From Propionibacteriaceae bacterium UBA6238 (lineage in GTDB: Bacteria; Actinomycetota; Actinomycetes; Propionibacteriales; Propionibacteriaceae), in assembly GCA_002441465.1 (NCBI GenBank), contig DJWE01000104.1:1-18212 (forward strand): 18,212 nucleotides of DNA, in the 5' to 3' direction. This document shows positions 6,962 to 12,148 of this stretch, piece after piece. Positions within the stretch are counted from its first letter, which is position 1. Every line of letters begins with the position of its first letter. The notes beneath the pieces are model-generated. The model was not told the origin of the DNA. It saw only the letters and a list, made by a program, of their open reading frames with translations, and made no database searches. The position numbers were made by a program, and so were the translations under genes.

Positions 6962-7603
6962 TCAGTCGATGTCCTCCCCGGCCAGCGCACGGGCCGCGAG
7001 TCTCTCCTCCTCGCTGACCTCCCACACCTCCCGGGCGGCATACAGGGCAAGGAGGACGATGAAGCAGCCCAGCACCAGGTCGGGTACGCCGGAGCGCGTC
7101 CATGCGGTCAGACCGGCCATCGCGATGATCGCGACGTTGACCAGGACGTCGTTGCGAGCAGAGAGGAACGCGGCACGGCTCAGCGAACCGCCGTGGTGGC
7201 GGACGCTCGTCAGTAGCCAGGCAGCCGTCCCGTTCACCGCGATCGCGCCGAGCGAGGCGAGGATCACCGGCAGCACCGCCGGCGGGGTCGGATCGAGGAA
7301 CTTCTGGTACGCCTCCCAGCCCGCCAGGAGCGCCGGAGCGAGGATCAGCACGCTCATCACCTTGCCCATCACGGCCCGGTGGACCAGCGGCCAGCCGAGC
7401 GCCAGGAAGATCAGTGCGTTCACGGCGGTGTCCTCAAGGAAGTCCACGCTGTCCGCGAGCAGCGCGACCGATCCGGCCGCAAGCGCAACCGCGAACTCGA
7501 CGAAGAAGTAGCCGAAGTTCAGTGCCGCGACGATCAGGACGGTGCGCCGCAGCCGACCTGGATCGAGCTGCTGCTCGGTGTCGTCCGGTTCGCTCGCTGG
7601 CAC
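6962..7603 (-). CDS. Short CDF-like cation efflux protein
   Basis: Membrane protein of 213 residues resembling the cation diffusion facilitator core. Five to six hydrophobic segments are visible (about 21-45, 60-75, 82-98, 108-132, 152-168, 174-191). The TM2 motif is ALLADSVDFLEDTAVN, with D54 and D58 in a DxxxD arrangement. The TM5 counterpart is SARNDVLVN, with D152, but Ser148 stands where the family usually has His. The usual cytoplasmic C-terminal domain is absent: only about 20 residues follow the last helix, against a normal family length near 300. The start is the GTG at 7603; longer frames run into the noncoding tRNA flank. TATCGT ends 6 bases before this GTG, suggesting a leaderless transcript. 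Substrate is unknown. It could also be a relative that has lost metal transport. Confidence 0.8.
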   Translation of the reverse strand: MPASEPDDTEQQLDPGRLRRTVLIVAALNFGYFFVEFAVALAAGSVALLADSVDFLEDTAVNALIFLALGWPLVHRAVMGKVMSVLILAPALLAGWEAYQKFLDPTPPAVLPVILASLGAIAVNGTAAWLLTSVRHHGGSLSRAAFLSARNDVLVNVAIIAMAGLTAWTRSGVPDLVLGCFIVLLALYAAREVWEVSEEERLAARALAGEDID

Positions 7604-7609
7604 GCGCTC

Positions 7610-7615
7610 ACGATA
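7610..7615 (-). promoter_or_regulatory. Putative -10 element of a leaderless transcript (cation transporter)
   Basis: On the minus strand TATCGT is followed by six bases (GAGCGC) and the GTG start at 7603. That places the expected transcription start on or next to the start codon. No Shine-Dalgarno is present. No clear -35 hexamer is seen at 7633-7638. Confidence 0.45.
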
Positions 7616-7646
7616 GCGACACCGCCGGGCTCGCCGCGGGCGGCGT

Positions 7647-7664
7647 GCCAGCCGTACGGCTGGC
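7647..7664. promoter_or_regulatory. Perfect 18-bp palindrome upstream of the cation transporter
   Basis: GCCAGCCGTACGGCTGGC reads identically on both strands. It lies 44-61 bases upstream of the presumed transcription start of the cation transporter, just beyond the -35 position, where activator sites often sit. The rest of 7604-7892, between this gene and tRNA-Arg, shows only small weak inverted repeats and no convincing gene. The regulator is unknown. Confidence 0.45.
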
Positions 7665-7892
7665 CGGCAAGCGCAACGGTCTCCATACGTTCGACCCTGA
7701 TCCACCGGTCTGACACCGGCAGAAGCGAAGAACTGCCAACGCCGGGCAGGTCGCCTACGGACGCACCCGTTCGGCCGAACAATCGACGCGTCCAGCGATT
7801 TCGGCTGGGCGTGGTTTGTGTTGGTCGTCGGTGTGGCGACCTGGCTGGTTGGCCCGCACCGATTGCCGTGACACCCCGATCCGGGCCGCCAG

Positions 7893-7965
7893 CGCCCCCG
7901 GCCGGACTCGAACCGGCGCACGACAGATTAGAAGGCTGTTGCTCTATCCACTGAGCTACGGGGGC
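7893..7965 (-). tRNA. tRNA-Arg (anticodon UCU)
   Basis: The minus strand folds as a cloverleaf of 73 nt. The acceptor stem GCCCCCG pairs with CGGGGGC and is followed by discriminator G. The D arm is GCTC/GAGC, the anticodon loop CTTCTAA gives UCU, and the T arm is GCCGG-TTCGAGT-CCGGC. CCA is not encoded. The bottom of the anticodon stem (ACAGC/TCTGT) has a C31-U39 mismatch. It reads AGA/AGG, rare codons in this high-GC sequence. Confidence 0.93.
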
Positions 7966-8010
7966 CGATCGCGGAATCGATGGTATCTGGCCGTTGTCGG
8001 AGCCGCGAGG

Positions 8011-8016
8011 CAGGAT
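8011..8016 (+). promoter_or_regulatory. Possible -10 element of a leaderless transcript (DinB-like gene)
   Basis: CAGGAT is followed by six bases and the ATG at 8023. It is a weaker match (C in place of the first T) but has the same spacing as the better examples in this window. The AGGATGG here could instead serve as a poor ribosome binding site. Confidence 0.25.
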
Positions 8017-8022
8017 GGCCGC

Positions 8023-8565
8023 ATGAACACACTCGACGCCGTGCGCGACTCGCTGGGCCGCGTCCACGAACTCATCCCGGCCGTGCTCGACGGTCTCACC
8101 GGCGACGACCTGCTGTGGCGGGCCGACCCCGAGGCCAACCCGATCGGATGGCTGATCTGGCACCTGACCCGCGTCGAGGACGATCACCTCGCCCGCCTGG
8201 GCGAAGTGGAGCAATCCTGGACGGCCGACGGCTGGTACCAGCGTTTCGGCCTGCCCTACCTCAAACACGCCCACGGCTTCCGGATGACCCCGGTCGAGGT
8301 CGGCGCCTTCAACGTCACCGACACCCGCCTGCTCAACGGGTACGCGGCAGCCACCTGGGCACAGACCCAGGCCGTGCTGGCCTCGCTCACCGAGGATCGG
8401 CTCGATGAGGTGGTCGACACCCGCTACACCCCGCCGGTGACGATCGGCGTCCGGCTGGTGTCGGTGATGGTCGAGACCGCCCAGCATGTCGGCCAGGCCG
8501 GCTACGTCCGGGGCCTGCGCGAACGCAGCCGGGGCATCGATTCGGGCTGGGCCGGTACCGCCTGA
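8023..8565 (+). CDS. DinB/DUF664-family (mycothiol-transferase-like) protein
   Basis: Protein of 180 residues with the DinB four-helix fold signature. The three metal-ligand histidines expected in the superfamily are visible: H47 (LIWHLTRVEDDH), H55 in the same motif, and H155 (ETAQHVGQAGYVRGL). The helix-2 motif and the late AQHVGQAGYVRGLRE helix are typical of DUF664 proteins of actinomycetes, predicted to be metal-dependent thiol (mycothiol) transferases or related. The substrate is unknown. The ATG at 8023 fits the start of the fold; the longer open frame upstream covers the tRNA gene and is rejected. It is a single gene between tRNA-Arg and oligoribonuclease, with no obvious functional partner. 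Confidence 0.87.
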   Translation: MNTLDAVRDSLGRVHELIPAVLDGLTGDDLLWRADPEANPIGWLIWHLTRVEDDHLARLGEVEQSWTADGWYQRFGLPYLKHAHGFRMTPVEVGAFNVTDTRLLNGYAAATWAQTQAVLASLTEDRLDEVVDTRYTPPVTIGVRLVSVMVETAQHVGQAGYVRGLRERSRGIDSGWAGTA

Positions 8566-8598
8566 GCACCTTGTGACCGTTATCACTACCTAACGCCG

Positions 8599-8604
8599 TA
8601 AAGT
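8599..8604 (+). promoter_or_regulatory. Putative -10 element of leaderless orn
   Basis: TAAAGT is followed by seven bases and the GTG start of orn at 8612, with no Shine-Dalgarno in between. This is the classic TANNNT-N6/7-RTG leaderless layout of actinomycetes. A TTGTGA at 8571-8576 is too far (22 bases) to be a good -35. Confidence 0.5.
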
Positions 8605-8611
8605 ACCGACC

Positions 8612-9241
8612 GTGAACGAACACCTGGTGTGGGTCGACTGCGAGATGACGGGCCTCGATCTGAAGGCAGATGCCTTGATCGAAGTTGCCGCGCTGGTCAC
8701 CGATGCGGAACTCAACGTCCTCGGAAGCGGCATCGAGGTCGTGATCAAGCCTCCGGCCGACGCACTGGCGCAGATGGGCGAGTTCGTCCGCACCATGCAC
8801 GAGAACTCGGGGTTGCTCCCGCTGCTCGAGGACGGCCTGAGCATGGCCGACGCCGAGGAAGCCGTGCTGGCCTACGTCCGCGGGCATGTTCCCGAGCCTC
8901 GTCGCGCGCCGCTGGCCGGCAACACCATCGGCACGGATCGGGCGTTTCTCGCTCGCGACATGCCGATTCTGGAAGGCCACGTCCACTACCGCAACGTCGA
9001 TGTCTCCAGCATCAAGGAGCTCGCCCGACGCTGGTATCCGCGCGCCTACTACAACACGCCGTCGAAGACCGGGAATCACCGCGCGCTGGCCGACATCCAG
9101 GAGTCGATCGAGGAGCTCCGCTACTACCGCGAGGCGCTCTTCGTCACACCTCCGGGACTGAGCACCGAGGCCTTGCGCGAACTGGCGGCCAAGCACCAGG
9201 GATCGCTCACCGGCGAAAAGGTCTCGGCCGACAACCACTGA
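8612..9241 (+). CDS. orn: Oligoribonuclease (DEDDh 3'-5' exoribonuclease)
   Basis: Cytoplasmic enzyme of 209 residues that degrades 2-5 nt RNA oligomers, including pGpG, to mononucleotides. All DEDDh landmarks are present: D9 and E11 in VWVDCEMTGLD, D109 in GNTIGTDRAFL, H156 and D161 in KTGNHRALADIQESIEELRYY. The YYNTPSKTGNHRA region and YRNVDVSSIKEL are diagnostic for Orn rather than other DnaQ-fold nucleases. Length matches the actinomycete family, which has a longer C-terminal tail than the enterobacterial one. The GTG at 8612 is chosen because WVDCEMTG must sit near the N-terminus. tRNA-His follows 53 bases later on the same strand, an arrangement I recall from other actinomycetes. Confidence 0.97.
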   Translation: MNEHLVWVDCEMTGLDLKADALIEVAALVTDAELNVLGSGIEVVIKPPADALAQMGEFVRTMHENSGLLPLLEDGLSMADAEEAVLAYVRGHVPEPRRAPLAGNTIGTDRAFLARDMPILEGHVHYRNVDVSSIKELARRWYPRAYYNTPSKTGNHRALADIQESIEELRYYREALFVTPPGLSTEALRELAAKHQGSLTGEKVSADNH

Positions 9242-9294
9242 TTTCTGCTCTCCCCCACAGAGCCGCTAAGCTGGCTCAGCCTTCGTGGCGCATG

Positions 9295-9370
9295 GTGGGT
9301 ATAGCTCAGCTGGTAGAGCACCTGGTTGTGGTCCAGGATGTCGCGGGTTCGAGTCCCGTTACTCACCCCA
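9295..9370 (+). tRNA. tRNA-His (anticodon GUG)
   Basis: Complete cloverleaf. The acceptor stem GTGGGTA pairs with TACTCAC (one G-U pair). The D arm is GCTC/GAGC, the anticodon stem CCTGG/CCAGG has loop TTGTGGT (anticodon GUG), and the T arm is GCGGG-TTCGAGT-CCCGT. The discriminator is C73, with a genomic G at 9294 able to form the extra G-1:C73 pair that marks tRNA-His. CCA is encoded (9368-9370), unlike the tRNA-Arg in this window. Confidence 0.97.
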
Positions 9371-9376
9371 GTGGAA

Positions 9377-9411
9377 ACCCGTTCTGACTAAGTGAAATAG
9401 TTAGGGCGGGT
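9377..9411 (+). terminator. Long stem-loop directly after tRNA-His
   Basis: Bases 9377-9390 (ACCCGTTCTGACTA) pair along their whole length with 9398-9411 (TAGTTAGGGCGGGT): 14 pairs including three G-U, with a 7-base loop AGTGAAA. It starts 7 bases after the tRNA. It lacks a strong U-tract (TGTTCT follows), as is common in actinomycete terminators. G-U pairs make it stronger as RNA from the plus strand. The rest of 9412-9588 holds only a 6-bp inverted repeat (GGTAAC 9533, GTTACC 9556) and no gene I can support. Confidence 0.6.
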
Positions 9412-9588
9412 GTTCTGATGCGGCATTCGTGCAACCAGGGCTCCTTTGAGGAGTCCGGCTCGGGTCGACGCGCACACCCAACAGCCTCGGACGAGTGCCC
9501 TGCGCCGCAGCCACAAGGACCCGACAACTGCTGGTAACTGACCGCGAAGGAGAGCGTTACCGGAGCCCCAGAGCCCGGCACCGGCGGT

Positions 9589-10212
9589 TCAGCCAGCGAG
9601 GTGCGCGTCCAGCCACTGGATCAGCGGACGGCAGTCCCGCCAATCGGCGCGCACCCTTTCCAGGGCTTCCGGCGTCCCGAGCCAGTCGGGCACGCCGTGC
9701 TCAACCGTGACGAGCAGGGTGCGGTACCGGAGCAGGCGGATCCTCGGGTGCCCCGGATCGACACCGCGCGGCGCAGTCTTCAACTCGTCGCCGCGCACCT
9801 CCGCCCCGTCCTCCTCGAGCACCGCGACCATCGACGCCAGCGCCTCACCGCTGTCGTCGTCGAGCACTGCCGCGCGGTAGGCGTCCAGCTGGCCGGGCTC
9901 GGGACGCCACCAGCCCGCCCCGGCGAGCAGGCCCTGACTGCTCACCTGCACGTACAGACCCACGCCCGGCGAGGTCGCCACCACAGCACCCTGGTGCGTC
10001 TTGTAAGGGGTCTTGTCCGAGGAGAACCGCACGTCTCGGTAGGGCCGGAACAGCTTCGCCTCCCCGAACTCGTCGGCGAGCCCGTCGCAGAGCTTCTCCA
10101 TCGGCTCGCGAACGGATCGCCGCCAGCGTTCCTGGTTGGCCGTCCACCAGCCACGCTCGTTGTTCAGCTCGAGCTCGGCGAAGAAACTGATCGCGTCGAG
10201 AGGGATGCCCAT
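9589..10212 (-). CDS. DUF2461 domain-containing protein
   Basis: Protein of 207 residues matching the DUF2461 (TIGR02453) family. Visible signatures: an N-terminal FFAELELNNERGWWTANQERW (about 10-30), where the family has F-L-x-x-L-x-x-N-N-x-R-x-W-F, and the central RPYRDVRFSSDKTPYKTHQG (about 56-75), then GLYVQVSSQGLLAGAGWWRP. The function of the family is unknown; the conserved R-D-x-R-F and D-K-x-P-Y-K residues suggest a nucleic-acid or nucleotide role, but this is not established. The ATG at 10212 is preceded at 6 bases by CAGAGT and by no Shine-Dalgarno, suggesting a leaderless message. It is convergent with tRNA-His and divergent from the SGNH hydrolase, so probably a single-gene unit. 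Confidence 0.88.
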   Translation of the reverse strand: MGIPLDAISFFAELELNNERGWWTANQERWRRSVREPMEKLCDGLADEFGEAKLFRPYRDVRFSSDKTPYKTHQGAVVATSPGVGLYVQVSSQGLLAGAGWWRPEPGQLDAYRAAVLDDDSGEALASMVAVLEEDGAEVRGDELKTAPRGVDPGHPRIRLLRYRTLLVTVEHGVPDWLGTPEALERVRADWRDCRPLIQWLDAHLAG

Positions 10213-10218
10213 CGCCCC

Positions 10219-10224
10219 ACTCTG
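10219..10224 (-). promoter_or_regulatory. Possible -10 element of a leaderless transcript (DUF2461 gene)
   Basis: On the minus strand CAGAGT is followed by GGGGCG and the ATG at 10212. A weak TTCCGC lies 18 bases upstream at 10243-10248. The hexamer matches only A2 and T6 of the consensus, so support comes mainly from the shared spacing. Confidence 0.25.
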
Positions 10225-10318
10225 GCATCTCCGCGGTCGTGCGCGGAAGGGACAACGCGCCGAACCCGGACCGGGGCGCTACCGTGGCATCGGTTCCGAG
10301 CTGAAGGCAGGTGACCCC

Positions 10319-11104
10319 ATGACCATCCCCTGGCGTCGCTACGTCGCGATCGGCGATTCGCTCACCGAGGGGCTTGAAGACCGCGACGCGTCCGGTGAGC
10401 CCGTCGGGTGGGCGGACCGGCTCGCCCAGATCCTCGCCGACCGGGCGCGCGAACCCGTCCAGTACGCAAACCTGGCCATCCGCGGCCGCCTGCTCGGGCC
10501 GATCCTCGACGAGCAGGTCGCCCCGGCGCTGGCCCTGGAGCCCGACCTGGTCTCGATCTGGGGCGGCGGCAACGACGTGCTCCGCCCGGACGCCGACCCG
10601 GACGCGCTCGCCGCGGCGGTCGAGCAGGCCGTCGCGCGGTTCCGCTCGATCGGAGCGGACGTCCTGATCGGGCTCGGCTTCGACGCGAAGGACTCCCCCG
10701 TAATCAGTCTCACCCGCTCTCGCGTCGCGGTGTTCAACATGAATCTGGTCAGCCTGGCCGGCCGACACGGCGCTCGGGTGGTCAACACCTGGGGCTTGCG
10801 CTCGCTGCACGACTGGCGGATGTGGCATGACGACCGGCTGCACCTGAACGCCCTTGGGCACGCCCGGGTGGCACAGGCGGCGTTGGTGGCGCTGGGCCTG
10901 GAACCCGACTCCCCCGACTGGGATGAGCCGCTGCCTCCGGTGCCACCGATGAACCGTCGCGAGCAGCTGGACTGGAACGTGGTGTGGGCGCGTGAACATC
11001 TCGCCCCGTGGCTCGGACGGCGGATTCGCCGGACGTCCTCCGGCGCCGGCCGCAGCGCCAAGCAGCCGAGCTACCGCGAGGTGCAGCCCTCCCCAGCCGG
11101 TTGA
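10319..11104 (+). CDS. SGNH/GDSL-family hydrolase
   Basis: Predicted cytoplasmic esterase or lipase of 261 residues. The SGNH blocks are all present: block I AIGDSLTEG with nucleophile S14, block II ANLAIRGRLL (50-59), block III WGGGNDVL with N85, and block V WHDDRLHLNALGH with D172 and H175. No signal peptide is seen. An extra C-terminal part (about 200-261) ends in a basic, low-complexity tail. AAGGCAGG upstream of the ATG at 10319 is a reasonable ribosome binding site. The gene is divergent from the DUF2461 gene and ends in a long hairpin overlapping its stop. The natural ester substrate cannot be told from sequence. Confidence 0.93.
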   Translation: MTIPWRRYVAIGDSLTEGLEDRDASGEPVGWADRLAQILADRAREPVQYANLAIRGRLLGPILDEQVAPALALEPDLVSIWGGGNDVLRPDADPDALAAAVEQAVARFRSIGADVLIGLGFDAKDSPVISLTRSRVAVFNMNLVSLAGRHGARVVNTWGLRSLHDWRMWHDDRLHLNALGHARVAQAALVALGLEPDSPDWDEPLPPVPPMNRREQLDWNVVWAREHLAPWLGRRIRRTSSGAGRSAKQPSYREVQPSPAG

Positions 11105-11146
11105 CGGCGTCGGCGTCCACTGCCTGAGAGCGGACGCCGACGCCGT
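11104..11146. terminator. 15-bp perfect hairpin between convergent genes
   Basis: Bases 11104-11118 (ACGGCGTCGGCGTCC) are the exact reverse complement of 11132-11146, with a 13-base loop. The stem begins at the last base of the SGNH hydrolase stop codon. There is no T-run. The position between convergent genes and the very stable GC stem suggest a bidirectional U-less terminator. The rest of the gap to 11216 shows nothing else. Confidence 0.7.
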
Positions 11147-11215
11147 GCACCACCCGGCGGCCTCACGGGCCTGCGTCCGCTCCTCGGGGCTGGGGAGATG
11201 CCCCCGATATTCGGC

Positions 11216-11713
11216 TCAGCCCTCGGCGAGCAGGGCGTCGATCTGGTTGGTGGCGAGCGTTGCGCCCTCCTCCATGCCCATGTCGAGCACCTGCTGCAGG
11301 GCCTCGATCGTCTCGTAGGTGGTGGTGAAGACCGCCTTCGTGCCTGCGCCGGTGGGCTCGAACGCGAACTCCGCGGACGCCACCGGCATGCCCGGTGCCG
11401 GCGTGAAGGTGTCATCGCTGGCGAAGAAGTCCTCGAAGGTGAACCGGTGCGGCGCGTTCACCGCGAGCACCCGCCAGCCGCCGTAGTACCTCTCACCGTC
11501 CGGTCCGGTCATGTAGTAATGCATCCGGCCACCCGGGTTGAGCGAGTGCTCCACCACGGTCGCCGGGTGGGACGGCGGCCCCCAGACCCGCTCGAGCTGA
11601 CGCGGGTCGGCATAGACCTGCCAGACTCGCTCCACCGGAGCGGCGAACTCGGCGGTGATGACGAGCGAACGGGCGTCGAGATCCCTGGTGATATCGGTCA
11701 CGGGCATGGTCAT
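11216..11713 (-). CDS. SRPBCC (AHSA1/START-like) domain protein
   Basis: Protein of 165 residues with the helix-grip fold signature of the AHSA1 branch. Seen: LVITAEFAAPVERVWQVYADPRQLERVWGP (about 17-46), a central GGRMHYYMTGPDGERYYGGWRVL stretch, and a late amphipathic helix ALQQVLDMGMEEGATLATNQIDALLAE (about 138-164). The fold binds hydrophobic ligands; the exact role is unknown. An AGGAGGA sequence precedes the ATG at 11713, and the start overlaps the ArsR stop by ATGA, so the two are translationally coupled. This ArsR-SRPBCC pairing is frequent in actinomycetes, with the ArsR protein repressing the pair. Confidence 0.92.
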   Translation of the reverse strand: MTMPVTDITRDLDARSLVITAEFAAPVERVWQVYADPRQLERVWGPPSHPATVVEHSLNPGGRMHYYMTGPDGERYYGGWRVLAVNAPHRFTFEDFFASDDTFTPAPGMPVASAEFAFEPTGAGTKAVFTTTYETIEALQQVLDMGMEEGATLATNQIDALLAEG

Positions 11714-12036
11714 TCCTCCTGGATGAGTGTGTCGATCCGTGCGATCCGGCCGCGCCAGACCTCCTCGAGCTCGTCGAGCATCGAGGCGACCGAGCGGACC
11801 GCCTCCACGTCGCCGCTGGCCAGTTGCTCGCGGCCCTGGCGGCGCTTGGTCAACAAGCCGGCCCGCTCGAGAACGGCGACGTGCTTCTGCACTGCGGCGA
11901 AACTCATGTCGTAGGACGCCGCGAGTGCCGTGACCGAGTGTTCTCCGGCCAGCACGCGGCGCAGGATGTCGCGCCGGGTGCGGTCGGCGAGGGCGTGGAA
12001 GAACGCGTCCGCCCGATCCTCGTCCCCCTCGATCAC
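11710..12036 (-). CDS. ArsR-family winged-helix repressor
   Basis: Repressor of 108 residues when started at the GTG at 12036. The HTH region is ADAFFHALADRTRRDILRRV (start of the fold), then SVTALAASYDMSFAAVQKHVAVLERAGLL, then the wing TKRRQGREQ. I see no cysteine metal site in the expected helix, so it may respond to something other than a metal. A longer reading from TTG at 12051 is possible, but 12036 is preferred because TATGTT lies 6 bases before it under a good -35, and because the TTG would fall in the operator. It is the first gene of the pair with the SRPBCC protein and is probably autoregulated through the inverted repeat at 12047-12064. Confidence 0.9.
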   Translation of the reverse strand: MIEGDEDRADAFFHALADRTRRDILRRVLAGEHSVTALAASYDMSFAAVQKHVAVLERAGLLTKRRQGREQLASGDVEAVRSVASMLDELEEVWRGRIARIDTLIQEE

Positions 12037-12042
12037 AGGGCA

Positions 12043-12073
12043 AACATACAACCATCTAGTTGTACGTTGTCAA
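12043..12073 (-). promoter_or_regulatory. ArsR-operon promoter with embedded operator
   Basis: On the minus strand TTGACA (12073-12068) is followed 19 bases later by TATGTT (12048-12043); a 17-base spacing to TGTATG is also possible. The GTG start at 12036 is 6 bases beyond TATGTT, so the message is probably leaderless. Between the hexamers is an inverted repeat, TACAAC (12047-12052) and GTTGTA (12059-12064), nearly palindromic across ACAACCATCTAGTTGT. A repressor bound there would block RNA polymerase. Confidence 0.65.
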
Positions 12074-12136
12074 GATCGAATCACAGGATCGACGGCCGAG
12101 CGGTGGCGCGAACCCGAGTCGGTAGGCGCGGCTTGG

Positions 12137-12142
12137 CACAAT
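12137..12142 (+). promoter_or_regulatory. Possible -10 element of leaderless murT
   Basis: CACAAT is followed by GGGGCC and the ATG at 12149. It differs from TANNNT at the first base but has the same 6-base spacing as other starts in the window. No Shine-Dalgarno and no clear -35 are seen. Confidence 0.3.
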
Positions 12143-12148
12143 GGGGCC

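Noticed and set aside
7604..7892. An integrated element or attachment site beside tRNA-Arg
   Set aside because: No integrase, no direct repeat of the tRNA 3' end and no foreign-looking genes were seen; the stretch is simply noncoding.
12037..12051. TTG start at 12051 for the ArsR protein
   Set aside because: The TTG lies inside the operator and upstream of the expected transcription start; the GTG at 12036 matches the leaderless promoter and the family's N-terminus.
11714..12055. N-terminal extension of the SRPBCC protein to 12055
   Set aside because: The extension overlaps the ArsR gene in another frame and is Arg/Gly-rich; the ATG at 11713 has an AGGAGGA site and begins the fold.
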